A stretch of 64,000 nt of DNA from GCA-002733465 sp965230525 (GCA_965230525.1 OZ246008.1:3038001-3102000); one strand, 5' to 3'; shown: positions 43,270-53,433, numbered from the stretch's first letter. The notes: a model not told the origin generated them from the letters alone. Numbers and translations: made by a program.

Positions 43270-46200
43270 ATGACTAGTCGAATCGATTTAATAAATAAAG
43301 CTTTGCAAGAGCGCATTCTACTGTTGGATGGCGCGACAGGCACTATGTTGCAGTCCTACCAATTAAAAGAGGACGATTTCCGAGGTCAGCGCTTTATCGA
43401 TTGGCCATGTGATTTGAAAGGCAATAACGATCTATTAAGCATCACCCAACCACAAATTATCAAGCAAGTTCACTCTGCATACCTTGAAGCAGGGGCCGAT
43501 ATAATCGAGACCAATACCTTTAACGCTACCAGTGTGGCGATGGCCGATTATCAAATGGAGTCAATTAGTGCAGAAATAAACTACGCGGCTGCGAAAATTG
43601 CTCGAGAGGCTGCTGATGAATATTCTTGTGACCAGAAGCCACGTTTCGTGGCAGGCGTGCTTGGCCCAACGAATAAGACTTGTGGTTTATCTCCTGATGT
43701 TAATGATCCCGGCTTCCGAGCGATTAATTTTGATCAAATGGTTGAAGCCTACTATGAATCGACAGAAGCATTAGTAAAGGGAAAGGTCGATATAATTTTG
43801 ATCGAGACTATCTTCGATACATTAAATGCTAAGGCTGCAGTATTTGCAGTCGAGAAATATTTTGAAGATAACAATTGTTCTTTACCAGTTATGATTTCCG
43901 GAACCATAACTGATGCGTCTGGCAGAACGCTTACCGGCCAAACTACAGCCGCCTTTTTTAATTCGCTGCGCCACGCCAAACCACTTTCAATCGGATTGAA
44001 CTGTGCTTTAGGGGCGAAAGAGCTACGTCCTTACATTGCCGAATTAGCCTCTATTGCGGACTGTTATGTTTCCGCCCATCCCAATGCAGGTCTACCTAAC
44101 GAGTTTGGTGGCTACGATGAAAGTCCCGAGGTCATGAAAACGGAATTAAAAGAGTGGGCCAAGGCTGGTTTACTTAATATAGTTGGTGGTTGTTGCGGGA
44201 CTGGGCCAGAGCATATTAATGCGCTGAATGAGATTGTCACGGAGTGCAAGCCAAGAAAAATTCCGCAACTCAAGGTAGCAACTCATCTATCAGGTTTAGA
44301 ACCATTGGCTATTAGCGAGGATTCACTATTTATCAATGTAGGGGAACGTACCAATGTAACTGGCTCTGCCAAATTTCTACGGTTAATCAAGTCGGGAGAT
44401 TTTAACGCGGCGTTAGAAGTGGCAAGAGAACAAGTCGAAAATGGTGCTTCGATTATCGATATCAATATGGACGAGGGCATGCTCGAATCAGAGAGTAGTA
44501 TGCAAACATTTCTGAACTTAATTGCTGCTGAACCTGACATTTCAAAAGTACCCATAATGATAGACTCATCGAAGTGGGAAGTTATAGAAAGTGGGCTTAA
44601 GTGCATCCAAGGAAAAGGGGTGGTAAATTCCATTTCCTTAAAGGAAGGACAGCAAGAATTTATCAGAACTGCAACGCTAGCCAAACGGTACGGGGCGGCA
44701 GTTATTGTCATGGCGTTTGACGAAAAGGGGCAAGCTGACAGCTTTCAACGAAAAATAGAAATTTGTCAACGAGCCTATCAAGTTTTGCTCGATGAGGTAG
44801 GTTTTGCTCCCAGTGACATAATATTTGATCCAAATATTTTTGCCATTGCCACTGGTATCGAAGAACATAATAACTACGCTGTTGACTTTATTGAAGCAAC
44901 GCGTTGGATTAAAAATAATTTGCCCGGTGCATTAGTTTCTGGCGGTGTTTCCAACGTTTCATTTTCATTTCGAGGCAATAATAAAGTTCGAGAAGCGATC
45001 CATTCGGTATTTTTATATCACGCGATTAATGCAGGGCTTGATATGGGAATTGTCAATGCCGGCCAGTTAGAAGTGTATTCAGAAATAGATTCTGAGCTAA
45101 AAGATGCGGTTGAGGATGTTGTGCTAAATCGTTGTTCGACTGCAACTGAGTCTTTGGTATCCATAGCGGAAAATTACCTATCCTCGCCATCGCAGCAACA
45201 GCAAGAAAAAGCCTTGGCGTGGCGAGAAAACAAGATCAATCAGCGGATTGAACATGCACTGGTCAAAGGTATTGATCAATTTATTGAGCAGGATGTGGAA
45301 ATATATCGACAAACCTGTGAAAAGTCATTGGAGGTGATCGAAGGTCCACTAATGGACGGAATGAATATTGTGGGCGACCTATTTGGCTCAGGCAAAATGT
45401 TTTTACCGCAAGTAGTTAAATCAGCGCGTGTCATGAAAAAAGCAGTGGCTTACCTCGAGCCCTTTATGGAAAAAGAAAAGTTAGCTTCAGGGGTAAGCAA
45501 CCGCTCTAAAGGACGAGTATTACTCGCAACCGTAAAAGGTGATGTGCATGATATCGGCAAAAATATTGTCGCGGTGGTACTTCAGTGTAATGGCTATGAA
45601 GTTATCGACTTAGGCGTCATGGTGAGTTGTGAACAGATTATTTCCACTGCAATCGAAAAACAATGCGATATTATTGGTCTATCTGGACTCATTACGCCAT
45701 CTTTGGAAGAAATGGTTTTCGTCGCCAAAGAGCTAACACGACGTAAACTCGATATTCCATTGCTGATTGGCGGCGCAACAACTTCAAAGGTGCACACCGC
45801 AGTCAAAATCGATCCACAATACGAACATCCAACAATTTATATTACTGATGCATCGAGAGTCGTAAATGCATCAATGAAACTACTCAACAGCGAACAAAAA
45901 CAAGATTTTATTCAAAACGTAGCCAGTGAATACCAAACACTAAGAGAGCGCAGAGCGAATCAATTGAATAAACAAAAGCAAGTTTCTCTCAAGGAAGCAA
46001 GAGAACATCAACTTAAAATCGATTGGCTAAACACTCAAATTACCACACCAAAATTTACCGGTGCTAAAGTAATAAAAGATTTTGATCTAAACCTGTTGAT
46101 CGAAAGAATTGACTGGACACCTTTTTTCAGTAGCTGGGAGTTGGCGGGAAAATTCCCTCGTATTTTAACTGATGAGATTGTTGGAGAGTCTGCGTCCAAG

Positions 46201-46986
46201 CTTTATCAAGATGCTCAACAAATGTTAAAGCAAATTGTTGATGAAGGTTGGCTACAAGCGAATGCCGTGTTTGGCTTTTATCAATGCTACTCAGAAGGTG
46301 ATGACTTAGTACTTTTCACAGATATGGCTATTGCAGAAAACAGTGATGCTGGCAGCGTAGGGAGTAAAGTAAAGTTACACTTCCTTCGGCAACAAAAGCA
46401 AACAAATTCTTTACGAGCCAACTATTGTTTAAGTGATTTTATTGCTCCGAAAGCGATAAAAGTAAAGGATTATTTGGGGGCGTTTGCTGTTTCGGTAGGT
46501 CAAGGACTTGAACAAAAAACGGCTGAATTTGAAGCTAACGGGGATGATTATTCAAGTATCATGCTTAAAGCGTTGGCTGACCGACTTGCAGAGGCATTTG
46601 CCGAAAAGCTTCATGAGTTGGTCAGAAAGGATTATTGGGGTTATGCAAGTAATGAATCATTTTCGAACGATGAGCTTATTTCAGAAAAGTACCAAGGTAT
46701 CCGGCCCGCTCCAGGTTATCCAGCATGCCCGGATCACACAGAAAAAGGAACTTTATGGCAATTGCTTAAACCAGATACTGAAATTGGGTTGCAGCTAACG
46801 GAAAGTTACGCGATGTTTCCTACTGCTGCTGTTTCGGGTTGGTATTTTTCGCATCCGGAAGCAAAGTATTTTGGCGTTGGTAAAATAAACAAGGAACAAG
46901 TTATCGATTATGCCAACAGAAAAGGTTGGTGTATAGAAATCGCAGAGCGATGGCTAGCACCAAATTTGGGTTATGATCCCGAGTAG
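43270..46986 (+). CDS. metH: Cobalamin-dependent methionine synthase
   Basis: MetH methylates homocysteine with methyl-tetrahydrofolate through cobalamin. The 1238-residue protein has all four modules. The homocysteine domain (1 to about 330) has zinc-ligand cysteines in LNCALGAKEL (about 244) and GGCCGTGPEHI (about 307). The pterin-binding domain (about 350-615) includes NVGERTNVTGSAKF. The cobalamin domain has the cap and GDVHDIGKNIVAVV, whose His near 760 ligates cobalt. The SAM-binding reactivation domain runs from about 900 and includes GIRPAPGYPACPDHTEK. B12 must be made or imported. MetJ boxes upstream indicate repression by methionine supply. Confidence 0.97.
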   Translation: MTSRIDLINKALQERILLLDGATGTMLQSYQLKEDDFRGQRFIDWPCDLKGNNDLLSITQPQIIKQVHSAYLEAGADIIETNTFNATSVAMADYQMESISAEINYAAAKIAREAADEYSCDQKPRFVAGVLGPTNKTCGLSPDVNDPGFRAINFDQMVEAYYESTEALVKGKVDIILIETIFDTLNAKAAVFAVEKYFEDNNCSLPVMISGTITDASGRTLTGQTTAAFFNSLRHAKPLSIGLNCALGAKELRPYIAELASIADCYVSAHPNAGLPNEFGGYDESPEVMKTELKEWAKAGLLNIVGGCCGTGPEHINALNEIVTECKPRKIPQLKVATHLSGLEPLAISEDSLFINVGERTNVTGSAKFLRLIKSGDFNAALEVAREQVENGASIIDINMDEGMLESESSMQTFLNLIAAEPDISKVPIMIDSSKWEVIESGLKCIQGKGVVNSISLKEGQQEFIRTATLAKRYGAAVIVMAFDEKGQADSFQRKIEICQRAYQVLLDEVGFAPSDIIFDPNIFAIATGIEEHNNYAVDFIEATRWIKNNLPGALVSGGVSNVSFSFRGNNKVREAIHSVFLYHAINAGLDMGIVNAGQLEVYSEIDSELKDAVEDVVLNRCSTATESLVSIAENYLSSPSQQQQEKALAWRENKINQRIEHALVKGIDQFIEQDVEIYRQTCEKSLEVIEGPLMDGMNIVGDLFGSGKMFLPQVVKSARVMKKAVAYLEPFMEKEKLASGVSNRSKGRVLLATVKGDVHDIGKNIVAVVLQCNGYEVIDLGVMVSCEQIISTAIEKQCDIIGLSGLITPSLEEMVFVAKELTRRKLDIPLLIGGATTSKVHTAVKIDPQYEHPTIYITDASRVVNASMKLLNSEQKQDFIQNVASEYQTLRERRANQLNKQKQVSLKEAREHQLKIDWLNTQITTPKFTGAKVIKDFDLNLLIERIDWTPFFSSWELAGKFPRILTDEIVGESASKLYQDAQQMLKQIVDEGWLQANAVFGFYQCYSEGDDLVLFTDMAIAENSDAGSVGSKVKLHFLRQQKQTNSLRANYCLSDFIAPKAIKVKDYLGAFAVSVGQGLEQKTAEFEANGDDYSSIMLKALADRLAEAFAEKLHELVRKDYWGYASNESFSNDELISEKYQGIRPAPGYPACPDHTEKGTLWQLLKPDTEIGLQLTESYAMFPTAAVSGWYFSHPEAKYFGVGKINKEQVIDYANRKGWCIEIAERWLAPNLGYDPE

Positions 46987-47060
46987 ATTCAGCTATCCGG
47001 GTCGCAAGCGAGCTTTATCTATGATTGGGTATTCTCGAATAGGACACATCGCTTAAATTT

Positions 47061-47255
47061 ATGAATTCACTCGAAGAACGAGAAATTAGTTGTCCCTATT
47101 GCGGAGAAGTGATCGCTATTTTACTTGATTGCTCCGTACACGAACAAAACTATATTGAAGATTGTCAGGTTTGTTGTCGGCCTATTAGCTTTAAGCTTTG
47201 GCAAGATTTCGATGGTGACATTAATCTTACAATCTCGCATGAAAATGAAGTCTAA
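47061..47255 (+). CDS. CPXCG-motif zinc-ribbon-like protein
   Basis: A 64-residue cytoplasmic protein. Two cysteine pairs, CPYCGEVIAILLDCS and EDCQVCCRPISF, form a likely zinc ribbon. This matches the small CPXCG-motif family, whose role is unknown. The end of the gene overlaps the next, a 42-residue membrane peptide, and that overlaps a lipoprotein gene, so the three probably form one coupled unit. Confidence 0.85.
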   Translation: MNSLEEREISCPYCGEVIAILLDCSVHEQNYIEDCQVCCRPISFKLWQDFDGDINLTISHENEV

Positions 47256-47367
47256 TCTATTTAGCTCAGCTTTGTTTTATCTACTGCTTATTCTCGTGGG
47301 TTTGAGCTTAGTTAACGAATATTTTATGATGGAAACAATTAATGTATTCCAAGAAAAATCTTCGTGA
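47239..47367 (+). CDS. 42-residue single-span membrane peptide
   Basis: A very short frame, not recognised as a family. From the ATG at 47239 (an alternative ATG is two codons later) it reads MKMKSNLFSSALFYLLLILV, then GLSLVNEYFMMETINVFQEK and SS: a short basic N-terminus, one hydrophobic segment (about residues 7-25) and a polar tail. It overlaps the CPXCG gene by 17 bases, and its TGA overlaps the next gene's GTG (GTGA). The overlaps at both ends are the main evidence that it is translated. No independent ribosome site is clear. Confidence 0.5.
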   Translation: MKMKSNLFSSALFYLLLILVGLSLVNEYFMMETINVFQEKSS

Positions 47368-47930
47368 ATCTATTTTCGTCTAGAGTTACTAACTTAAAAT
47401 TACCTTTAGTATTGTTTTGCTTATTGGCAATCGCCTCTTGTTCTTCGGTTCCGATTAGCACTTTGCTAAAATTTTCACGTATGGAATCAACCGAAATTTC
47501 AGCCATTGCGCCTGAACAGGTGAGGGTTCGGTTAACCATGGATGAGCCGATACGATTAGCAAAGAAGTCCGTTCGGCTACAGATAAAATTAGCGTTTTCT
47601 GATCAGCCTACGCAGGATTTTGAGTTTAATCTAGCGGCCGTCAGTGAAGAAAAGAAGCTCGAAAGTTCTGGGTGGTTTCAGTCTGATAAAAAGCGCAATC
47701 AGTATGAATTTCGATTAAACCGATTAGCTCAATTAGAGTTTTCAAACTTTCAAAAGTTGTTAGGTGAACAATCTAAGATTGAGCACTATTACTGGACCGT
47801 TTTTTATTATCTAGTACCCCATAATGAAACGGATGCCATGATTGATGTTGAACTAAAACTGTCAGCGCAAGAAGACTATTTTTATCTGTTGCAAGGTGCA
47901 AAGGTCGAAATTAACACAAAAACAAAATAA
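47364..47930 (+). CDS. Putative lipoprotein of unknown function
   Basis: A 188-residue protein starting with GTG. The signal peptide is followed by a lipobox-like LAIASC (Cys near residue 26), so it should be lipid-anchored; residues after the Cys are SSVP, without an Asp retention signal, which suggests the outer membrane. The mature part is a charged, probably beta-rich domain (RVRLTMDEPIRLAKKSVRLQ, LKLSAQEDYFYLLQGAKVEI). I recognise no family. It is translationally coupled to the small membrane peptide upstream. No terminator is visible directly after it; a hairpin at 48026 is the likely end. Confidence 0.75.
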   Translation: MNLFSSRVTNLKLPLVLFCLLAIASCSSVPISTLLKFSRMESTEISAIAPEQVRVRLTMDEPIRLAKKSVRLQIKLAFSDQPTQDFEFNLAAVSEEKKLESSGWFQSDKKRNQYEFRLNRLAQLEFSNFQKLLGEQSKIEHYYWTVFYYLVPHNETDAMIDVELKLSAQEDYFYLLQGAKVEINTKTK

Positions 47931-48021
47931 ACGATAAAAACCAGCTAGCAACAAAATGAAGTTCGAACGCATTGGTTCTGAGGAATAATGGCGGACTCAA
48001 TTTCAAATCTTTTCATGGTAC

Positions 48022-48053
48022 AAAAAAGGGGAGCGTAAGCTCCCCTTAATTTT
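48022..48053. terminator. Bidirectional terminator, lipoprotein gene / S8 protease gene
   Basis: AAGGGGAGC (48026-48034), loop GTAA and GCTCCCCTT (48039-48047) are followed by AATTTT on the right, with an A-run on the left. It lies between convergent genes. Confidence 0.85.
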
Positions 48054-48068
48054 GCATCTGGCTATAGT

Positions 48069-50396
48069 TTAAAGTGTTGATAAAACGTTGCCATCTTGAT
48101 CGGTAACTCTTAACTTAAAGCGGCTTGCAGGGCCATCATCTACGCCATGAACCGTATAGCCTTGGACAATAGACGTCCACACACCAGCAGCCGGGTTATC
48201 AATGACAACTCGTTCAGGACTAGAGAAAGTCGCGCCATCAAAAATAGCTGCAAATGCTGGGTCAAGTAAAATCAAGTCGATATCATCAGTCGGATACGCG
48301 CCCCAGTTATTCACCCAAGAAAGCTCAAAAACAACTTGTGTTGTACCTTCAGGAACGAAGATTTCATTAACCAGCTGTTCGTCTTGTGCAACCATTCCTT
48401 TGTTTGAAATTGCGCTAGGCTTACTACTTACTGAGTCGATAGTCACGTCCGCACTCACATTGCCAGCGTTTGTCCAATCGCCCATTACAGCTAGCCTGAT
48501 AATTCCTGTTTGCGGGTTATCAATGGTAATCGTTTCGTCATTGCTGATAAATCCAGAAGCCAAGATAACTTCGTCATGCGTAACTGCATCTTGAACGACA
48601 TAATAAAGGTCATCCCCAAAGAAAACATTTTGGTCAGCTGCTGGTAGTTCCGCAACAAAATTACTGATTTCGATGGTGATTTGATCAGTCTCCTCTTTAC
48701 TGTCGATAAAGAAATGTGCAACTTGACCAGGCTTCAAGGTATCGGTGTTTTGAGTAACTGCGACAGCACCTTTACCGGCATTGATTGGCGAGAATCCAGC
48801 GAATTCGACATTTTTCGATACCTTAAGATGCCCAAGACCTTTTGGTAAACTTCGATCAACAGTACCGTTTGCGAGCAAATTGTAGGCTGCCGGTACATCA
48901 AGAAATCCAGCTCCTTGGTCAATTTCAGCAGAGTTATCGCCCAAAATATTTGGGTTTGCTGCTTGTTTTAACGCATTTCGAATACTCACTGCTTGCTTTC
49001 CTGGGAAAGCTTGTACTAGAGTTGCCGCCGCGCCAGCAACCATCGGTGCTGAAAAGGAGGTTCCGTTAACTAGGTTTATACCGCCGGTAGGCCCTTGTAC
49101 CAAGCAGGCAAAGCCATTGGCTACGATATCTGTCGAAGCTCTTCCGTCCGCACTTGGACCGCGAGAACTAAAAGTAGCCATTTGGTGATGGTTTGATGGA
49201 CGGTAAAGTTCACCAAAGCCTAAACCAAATTGAATGTCACGTAATACACGCTCATTCCCAACGGTACTTGCTGCACCAACAGTCAAAGACCCTAATCCAG
49301 TCCCCGGACTTCCGCCGGTCATCGCAGTATGGCCTTCGTTACCTGCAGAAGCAACCAAGGTAATTCCAACCTCTAGCATCTTTTTAGTCAACGAATCTTC
49401 TAGATCTTGTCCCGCATAAAGCGTGCCGCCGCCCAAGCTCATATTAACGACTGTAATATTCATTGAGTCGTATACACAGGGGTCTTCTTCAGCACCACAA
49501 CCTGGGTTAACGGGCTCAACCGGCATTCCATTGTTGTAGTTAGTTTTCATGGTGATTGCTCTATCCATTGCCGCGATGACACGTGACTCGGGAGCTCCGC
49601 CACCAGCGGCCGGGAAAACTTTGAGAGCATAAAGCTTTGCGTCTGGCGCCGAACCAAACATTGGAACCAATGATAATCCCGGCTCATACTCTGGAATGAT
49701 GCTTGATGGCATGTGCGTGGCCAGGGATTGCGCTAGGGTTGAACTTGAATTGAACAAAAAGTAGCTGTGTCCAGCTATCATTGTGCCAACCCAGGTTCCA
49801 TGCGCACCGTTCAGTGTACTTGTAGCACTTGGCTCACCTTCGCCAGGGACAAAGTTTTCACCACCAACTACTGACCCTGCAATCGCAGGAACTAAATCAG
49901 CGTTATTTGCTGTTCCCGAGTCAATGACAGCAACGACAGTGCCATCTCCGGTAAAACCAGCAGCATTCATGACCGCAGCGCCAGTGATGATATTATTAAA
50001 TTCGTAGCCTTCTGGCTTTTCTGATTCGAGGAATTTATCGAGTTTACTACCGTTCAAGACCTTGAAGTCGACAGATTGAGACAGTTCCACTGTATCTCGC
50101 GGCTCAGGCAAACTGAACAGTTTGTCTTTAGCTATCGATGCATTGGGCTGCACAGCCATTAGTTCTGCACGATTATCACTGTCTAGGGTTAGTGATATCG
50201 CATTGACGTTTTGGTACTTGTGATTGATTACCCCACCAAGACTGGTGGCTTTTTCGATTAGCGCCGAACAGTCTGTCTTACAGTTTATCAAGTAGTCTGT
50301 TTTTTCAGCGTAAACGGGTTGGATTGCTGAGGCGACTATAAGTGGGATACTTGCTAGAATGAGTTTGCTAGCCCTGTTTTTCTTTGGTTCTGTCAT
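48069..50396 (-). CDS. Secreted S8 (subtilisin-family) serine protease
   Basis: A 775-residue exported protease. The N-terminus carries a signal peptide (ASKLILASIPLIVASAIQPV, cut near residue 30), then an inhibitor-like prodomain (about 35-110). The catalytic triad is intact: Asp159 in VVAVIDSGTA, His199 in LNGAHGTWVGTMIAGH, and the Ser near 449 in NGTSFSAPMVAGAAAT. An insertion between His and Ser holds several Cys residues that may form disulfides. The C-terminal region of about 250 residues (after VDRSLPKGLG) looks like two beta-sandwich modules typical of secreted proteases. It likely feeds on external protein. It is a single gene. Confidence 0.92.
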   Translation of the reverse strand: MTEPKKNRASKLILASIPLIVASAIQPVYAEKTDYLINCKTDCSALIEKATSLGGVINHKYQNVNAISLTLDSDNRAELMAVQPNASIAKDKLFSLPEPRDTVELSQSVDFKVLNGSKLDKFLESEKPEGYEFNNIITGAAVMNAAGFTGDGTVVAVIDSGTANNADLVPAIAGSVVGGENFVPGEGEPSATSTLNGAHGTWVGTMIAGHSYFLFNSSSTLAQSLATHMPSSIIPEYEPGLSLVPMFGSAPDAKLYALKVFPAAGGGAPESRVIAAMDRAITMKTNYNNGMPVEPVNPGCGAEEDPCVYDSMNITVVNMSLGGGTLYAGQDLEDSLTKKMLEVGITLVASAGNEGHTAMTGGSPGTGLGSLTVGAASTVGNERVLRDIQFGLGFGELYRPSNHHQMATFSSRGPSADGRASTDIVANGFACLVQGPTGGINLVNGTSFSAPMVAGAAATLVQAFPGKQAVSIRNALKQAANPNILGDNSAEIDQGAGFLDVPAAYNLLANGTVDRSLPKGLGHLKVSKNVEFAGFSPINAGKGAVAVTQNTDTLKPGQVAHFFIDSKEETDQITIEISNFVAELPAADQNVFFGDDLYYVVQDAVTHDEVILASGFISNDETITIDNPQTGIIRLAVMGDWTNAGNVSADVTIDSVSSKPSAISNKGMVAQDEQLVNEIFVPEGTTQVVFELSWVNNWGAYPTDDIDLILLDPAFAAIFDGATFSSPERVVIDNPAAGVWTSIVQGYTVHGVDDGPASRFKLRVTDQDGNVLSTL

Positions 50397-50720
50397 ACTT
50401 ACTCCCTTGTCCTTTAGTGTTTACATTCTTAAGAATGCTCGATTGTTGTTATTACTTTTCGAGTTCATTTTGTAAATCTTGGATCTGGTTGAGCTAAGCA
50501 AATTGAAATTTTCGCTTAAATTTACGCTTAGTTAAGCTGGGCGCCTACGAGTTAAAACGACCGCTTAAATACAACCATCACTTGTGGGTCCCTACAGCTA
50601 ATGACGGAGGCCATCAAAAGACATTTACAAGCAAAAATAATATAACGCTATTGAATCTAGTCCTCAACCTAAATCTAATGTTAATATTGCCGTTTGTCTT
50701 ATCTTCCAAGGTGTAACGAT
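50397..50720. other. Divergent intergenic region, S8 protease / M61 peptidase
   Basis: About 324 bases between divergent starts, so both promoters should be here. I see no clear operator, repeat or small gene. Confidence 0.5.
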
Positions 50721-52526
50721 TTGATCAACTATGAAATCGACTTGAATTCACCAAGTTCGCATTACATAAACGTCACTCTTAATATTCCGTACTCCCTCCA
50801 GCAAGGCCAAGTGTTTTGGTTACCAGATTGGATTCCTGGGAGCTATATGATCCGTGATTTTGCTCGAAATATTGTTTCCATTGCTGCGTTTGAACAAGGC
50901 CAGCCTGTTGAATTGGTCAAACAAGACAAATCGAGTTGGCTGCTATCGCAGAATGTGTCTCAGCTGACAATAATCTACACTGTTTATGCATGGGATCTAT
51001 CGGTAAGATCGGCTCATTTCGATGATCAGCATTGCTTCTTTAATGGTACCAGTGTGTTTGTGGCTTTGGCGGGTAAAGAGTCAATGCCGCACAGCGTTAA
51101 AATTGTTAAGCCTAACTTTGCGTTAGCCAAAGATTGGCGAGTTGCGACCTCAATGATGCACATGCAGATAAGTGAAGACGGATATGGCAGTTACGAGAGT
51201 GAGAACTATGCAGAGTTAATCGACCATCCCTTTGAAATTGCACCTTTTGAGCAAGTTGATTTCGAAGTTAACGGTGTTATGCACCGTATGGTTTTTAGCG
51301 AAGCGCCTGCGGATGTTGATTGGCAGCGGATCGCTCAAGACGTACAAATAATATGTGCTTATCAATGTCAAATGTTCGCAGATCCCAAGCCTCCGTTTGA
51401 GCATTATCTCTTTATGACCATGGTGCTACAAGAAGGGTTTGGCGGATTAGAGCACCGCGCATCCACCGCGCTCCATTGTTCACATGCTGATTTGCCAAAA
51501 ATCTATGATTGTAAGGAAGAAAAGTCGTCGAATTACCAGCGATTTTTAGCCCTGTGTTCACATGAATATTTTCATAGCTGGAATGTAAAGCGCATAAAGC
51601 CCGCCCACTTCCAAGAGTATCGGCTGCGCCAAGAGGTCAATACTGAGCTGCTTTGGTTTTTTGAAGGTGTAACATCTTATTACGATGAGTTGATATTAGT
51701 TCGAGCGGGTGTGATTACCACAGAACAATACCTCGACCTGTTAGCCAAAAATATCACGCGATTCATGCGTGGGAAAGGGCGAAAAACGCAGACGGTCACT
51801 GAATCTAGTTTCGATGCTTGGAACAAATTTTATAAGCAAGACGAAAACGCGGTAAATTCAATAGTCAGCTATTATGTCAAAGGCGGCTTGATCGCTATGC
51901 TACTCGATTTTGAAATCCAAAGAATAACTCAAGGCGCGAAGTGTTTAGATGATTTAATGCGACTCCTCTGGAATGAGTTTGGCAAGAAATCGGTAGGTGT
52001 CGCAGAAAAACAAATTCAAAAAATCACTGAGCAATTATGTGGCCAATCAATGACCAGCTTTTTCCAACATATTTTATACACAACCGATGAATTAGATTTT
52101 GACAGTTTTTTTACCAAGCTAGGTATTCGGTATCAACTTGTCCCTGAAGTAAAACAACTCGAACCGGGAGGTTTTTCGGAAAAAATAATTGAGCGAGAGT
52201 CAAAATGCTCACTTGGGATCATTGCTAAATCTCATAGCATGGGAACTGAAATTGTGAGTGTTTATGAAAACGCTAGCGCACAGAAAGCGGGTCTTTCTAA
52301 TAAAGATGTCATTATCGCGGTCAATGGATACCGAGTGACTTATGATAAGCTTGACCAAACAGTAGCAAGTTTTCCATCAGGAACAAATGTGACGATTAGT
52401 TTTTTTCGCCGTGAAAAACTCTTTCAAAGAAAATGTGAGCTTCAACCCTTAAAACCGAGTGTCTGTTATTTAAGCTTAGAAGGTGACGAAAGCTCAAGCC
52501 AATTATCACAATGGTTAAATGCTTAA
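50721..52526 (+). CDS. M61-family metallopeptidase with PDZ domain
   Basis: An M61 (glycyl aminopeptidase-like) enzyme. The frame has no early ATG. A TTG at 50721 has AAGGTG seven bases upstream and gives an N-terminus LINYEIDLNSPSSHYINVTL (first residue read as Met), as in relatives; a TTG at 50694 lacks a ribosome site. The product is about 601 residues. The N-terminal beta domain is followed by a gluzincin core with the zinc motif SHEYFHSWNVKRIKP near residue 280 and the downstream Glu in LLWFFEGVTSYYDEL. A PDZ domain follows at about 490-565 (VYENASAQKAGLSNKDVI). No signal peptide is visible, so it should be cytoplasmic. Confidence 0.88.
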   Translation: MINYEIDLNSPSSHYINVTLNIPYSLQQGQVFWLPDWIPGSYMIRDFARNIVSIAAFEQGQPVELVKQDKSSWLLSQNVSQLTIIYTVYAWDLSVRSAHFDDQHCFFNGTSVFVALAGKESMPHSVKIVKPNFALAKDWRVATSMMHMQISEDGYGSYESENYAELIDHPFEIAPFEQVDFEVNGVMHRMVFSEAPADVDWQRIAQDVQIICAYQCQMFADPKPPFEHYLFMTMVLQEGFGGLEHRASTALHCSHADLPKIYDCKEEKSSNYQRFLALCSHEYFHSWNVKRIKPAHFQEYRLRQEVNTELLWFFEGVTSYYDELILVRAGVITTEQYLDLLAKNITRFMRGKGRKTQTVTESSFDAWNKFYKQDENAVNSIVSYYVKGGLIAMLLDFEIQRITQGAKCLDDLMRLLWNEFGKKSVGVAEKQIQKITEQLCGQSMTSFFQHILYTTDELDFDSFFTKLGIRYQLVPEVKQLEPGGFSEKIIERESKCSLGIIAKSHSMGTEIVSVYENASAQKAGLSNKDVIIAVNGYRVTYDKLDQTVASFPSGTNVTISFFRREKLFQRKCELQPLKPSVCYLSLEGDESSSQLSQWLNA

Positions 52527-52623
52527 AAGCAATCGAATTGAATTGCTTAGTGTAAATTAAAAAAAACAGAAAACCAGAAAAATTATATTTAAATCATCGC
52601 TATTATTACCTGGAGAATTTTTA

Positions 52624-53433
52624 ATGAAGGTCGTGTCTTTTAATATCAATAGTTTGCGTGCTCGACCGCATCAGTTGGAAGCTATTGTTAAACTCCATAG
52701 TCCAGATGTGATTGCATTACAGGAAACCAAAGTTCATGATGATGATTTTCCCCAAGAAATGATTGACGCCGTTGGCTACCACGCAACTTTTCATGGGCAA
52801 AAAGGGCACTACGGTGTTGCCACTTTGTCAAAAAAACCGCCTGTAAGTATCCAAAAAGGGTTCCCAACAGATGAGGATTCTGCACAAAGACGAGTAATTA
52901 TTACCGAACATCAAACCAATAGCGGTTCGGTGTTGGTGTTTAACGGTTACTTTCCTCAAGGTGACTCTATTCATCACGAGACAAAATTCCCAGCGAAACG
53001 AAAATTTTATCAGGACCTTGATAGCTTTTTAAATGAAAAGCAAATGCAATCAAACTGGATAGTAACGGGTGATTTTAATATTTCGCACCAAGATAATGAT
53101 ATCGGTATTGGGGAAAAGAACGCAAAACGCTGGCTAAAAACGGGGAAATGCAGTTTTCAGCCGATTGAGAGGGACTGGTTAAATAAACTTTTTGCAAAAG
53201 GCTTCTACGATACATTTAGAAGGTTCAATCCGACCGTAAATGATCGATTTAGCTGGTTTGATTATCGAAGCAAAGGTTTTGACGACGACCCTAAACGAGG
53301 GCTTCGAATTGATCTTGTATTGGCTTCGCAAGCACTTTATGAAAAATGTATCGACGCGGGTATCGATTATGATATTCGTGGTATGGAAAAGCCTTCAGAT
53401 CATTGCCCAATCTGGGCGACATTTGATGTCTAG
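52624..53433 (+). CDS. xthA: Exodeoxyribonuclease III
   Basis: XthA is the main AP endonuclease and a 3'-5' exonuclease on duplex DNA. The 269-residue protein has all motifs of the ExoIII fold: SFNINSLRAR at the start, the metal-binding Glu in ALQETKVHDDDFP (about 34), GDFNISHQDNDIG (about 150), WFDYRSKGF, RIDLVLAS (about 229) and the final SDHCPIWA with the catalytic His. A GGAG site lies before the ATG. Confidence 0.96.
   Translation: MKVVSFNINSLRARPHQLEAIVKLHSPDVIALQETKVHDDDFPQEMIDAVGYHATFHGQKGHYGVATLSKKPPVSIQKGFPTDEDSAQRRVIITEHQTNSGSVLVFNGYFPQGDSIHHETKFPAKRKFYQDLDSFLNEKQMQSNWIVTGDFNISHQDNDIGIGEKNAKRWLKTGKCSFQPIERDWLNKLFAKGFYDTFRRFNPTVNDRFSWFDYRSKGFDDDPKRGLRIDLVLASQALYEKCIDAGIDYDIRGMEKPSDHCPIWATFDV

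Noticed and set aside
44283..44711. Antisense frame within metH
   Set aside because: Shadow of a conserved coding region, with no ribosome site or recognisable product.
48202..48594. Antisense frame within the S8 protease gene
   Set aside because: Shadow frame of a strongly coding region.
50694..50720. Upstream TTG start of the M61 peptidase
   Set aside because: No ribosome site precedes it; the TTG at 50721 has one at good spacing and matches the family N-terminus.
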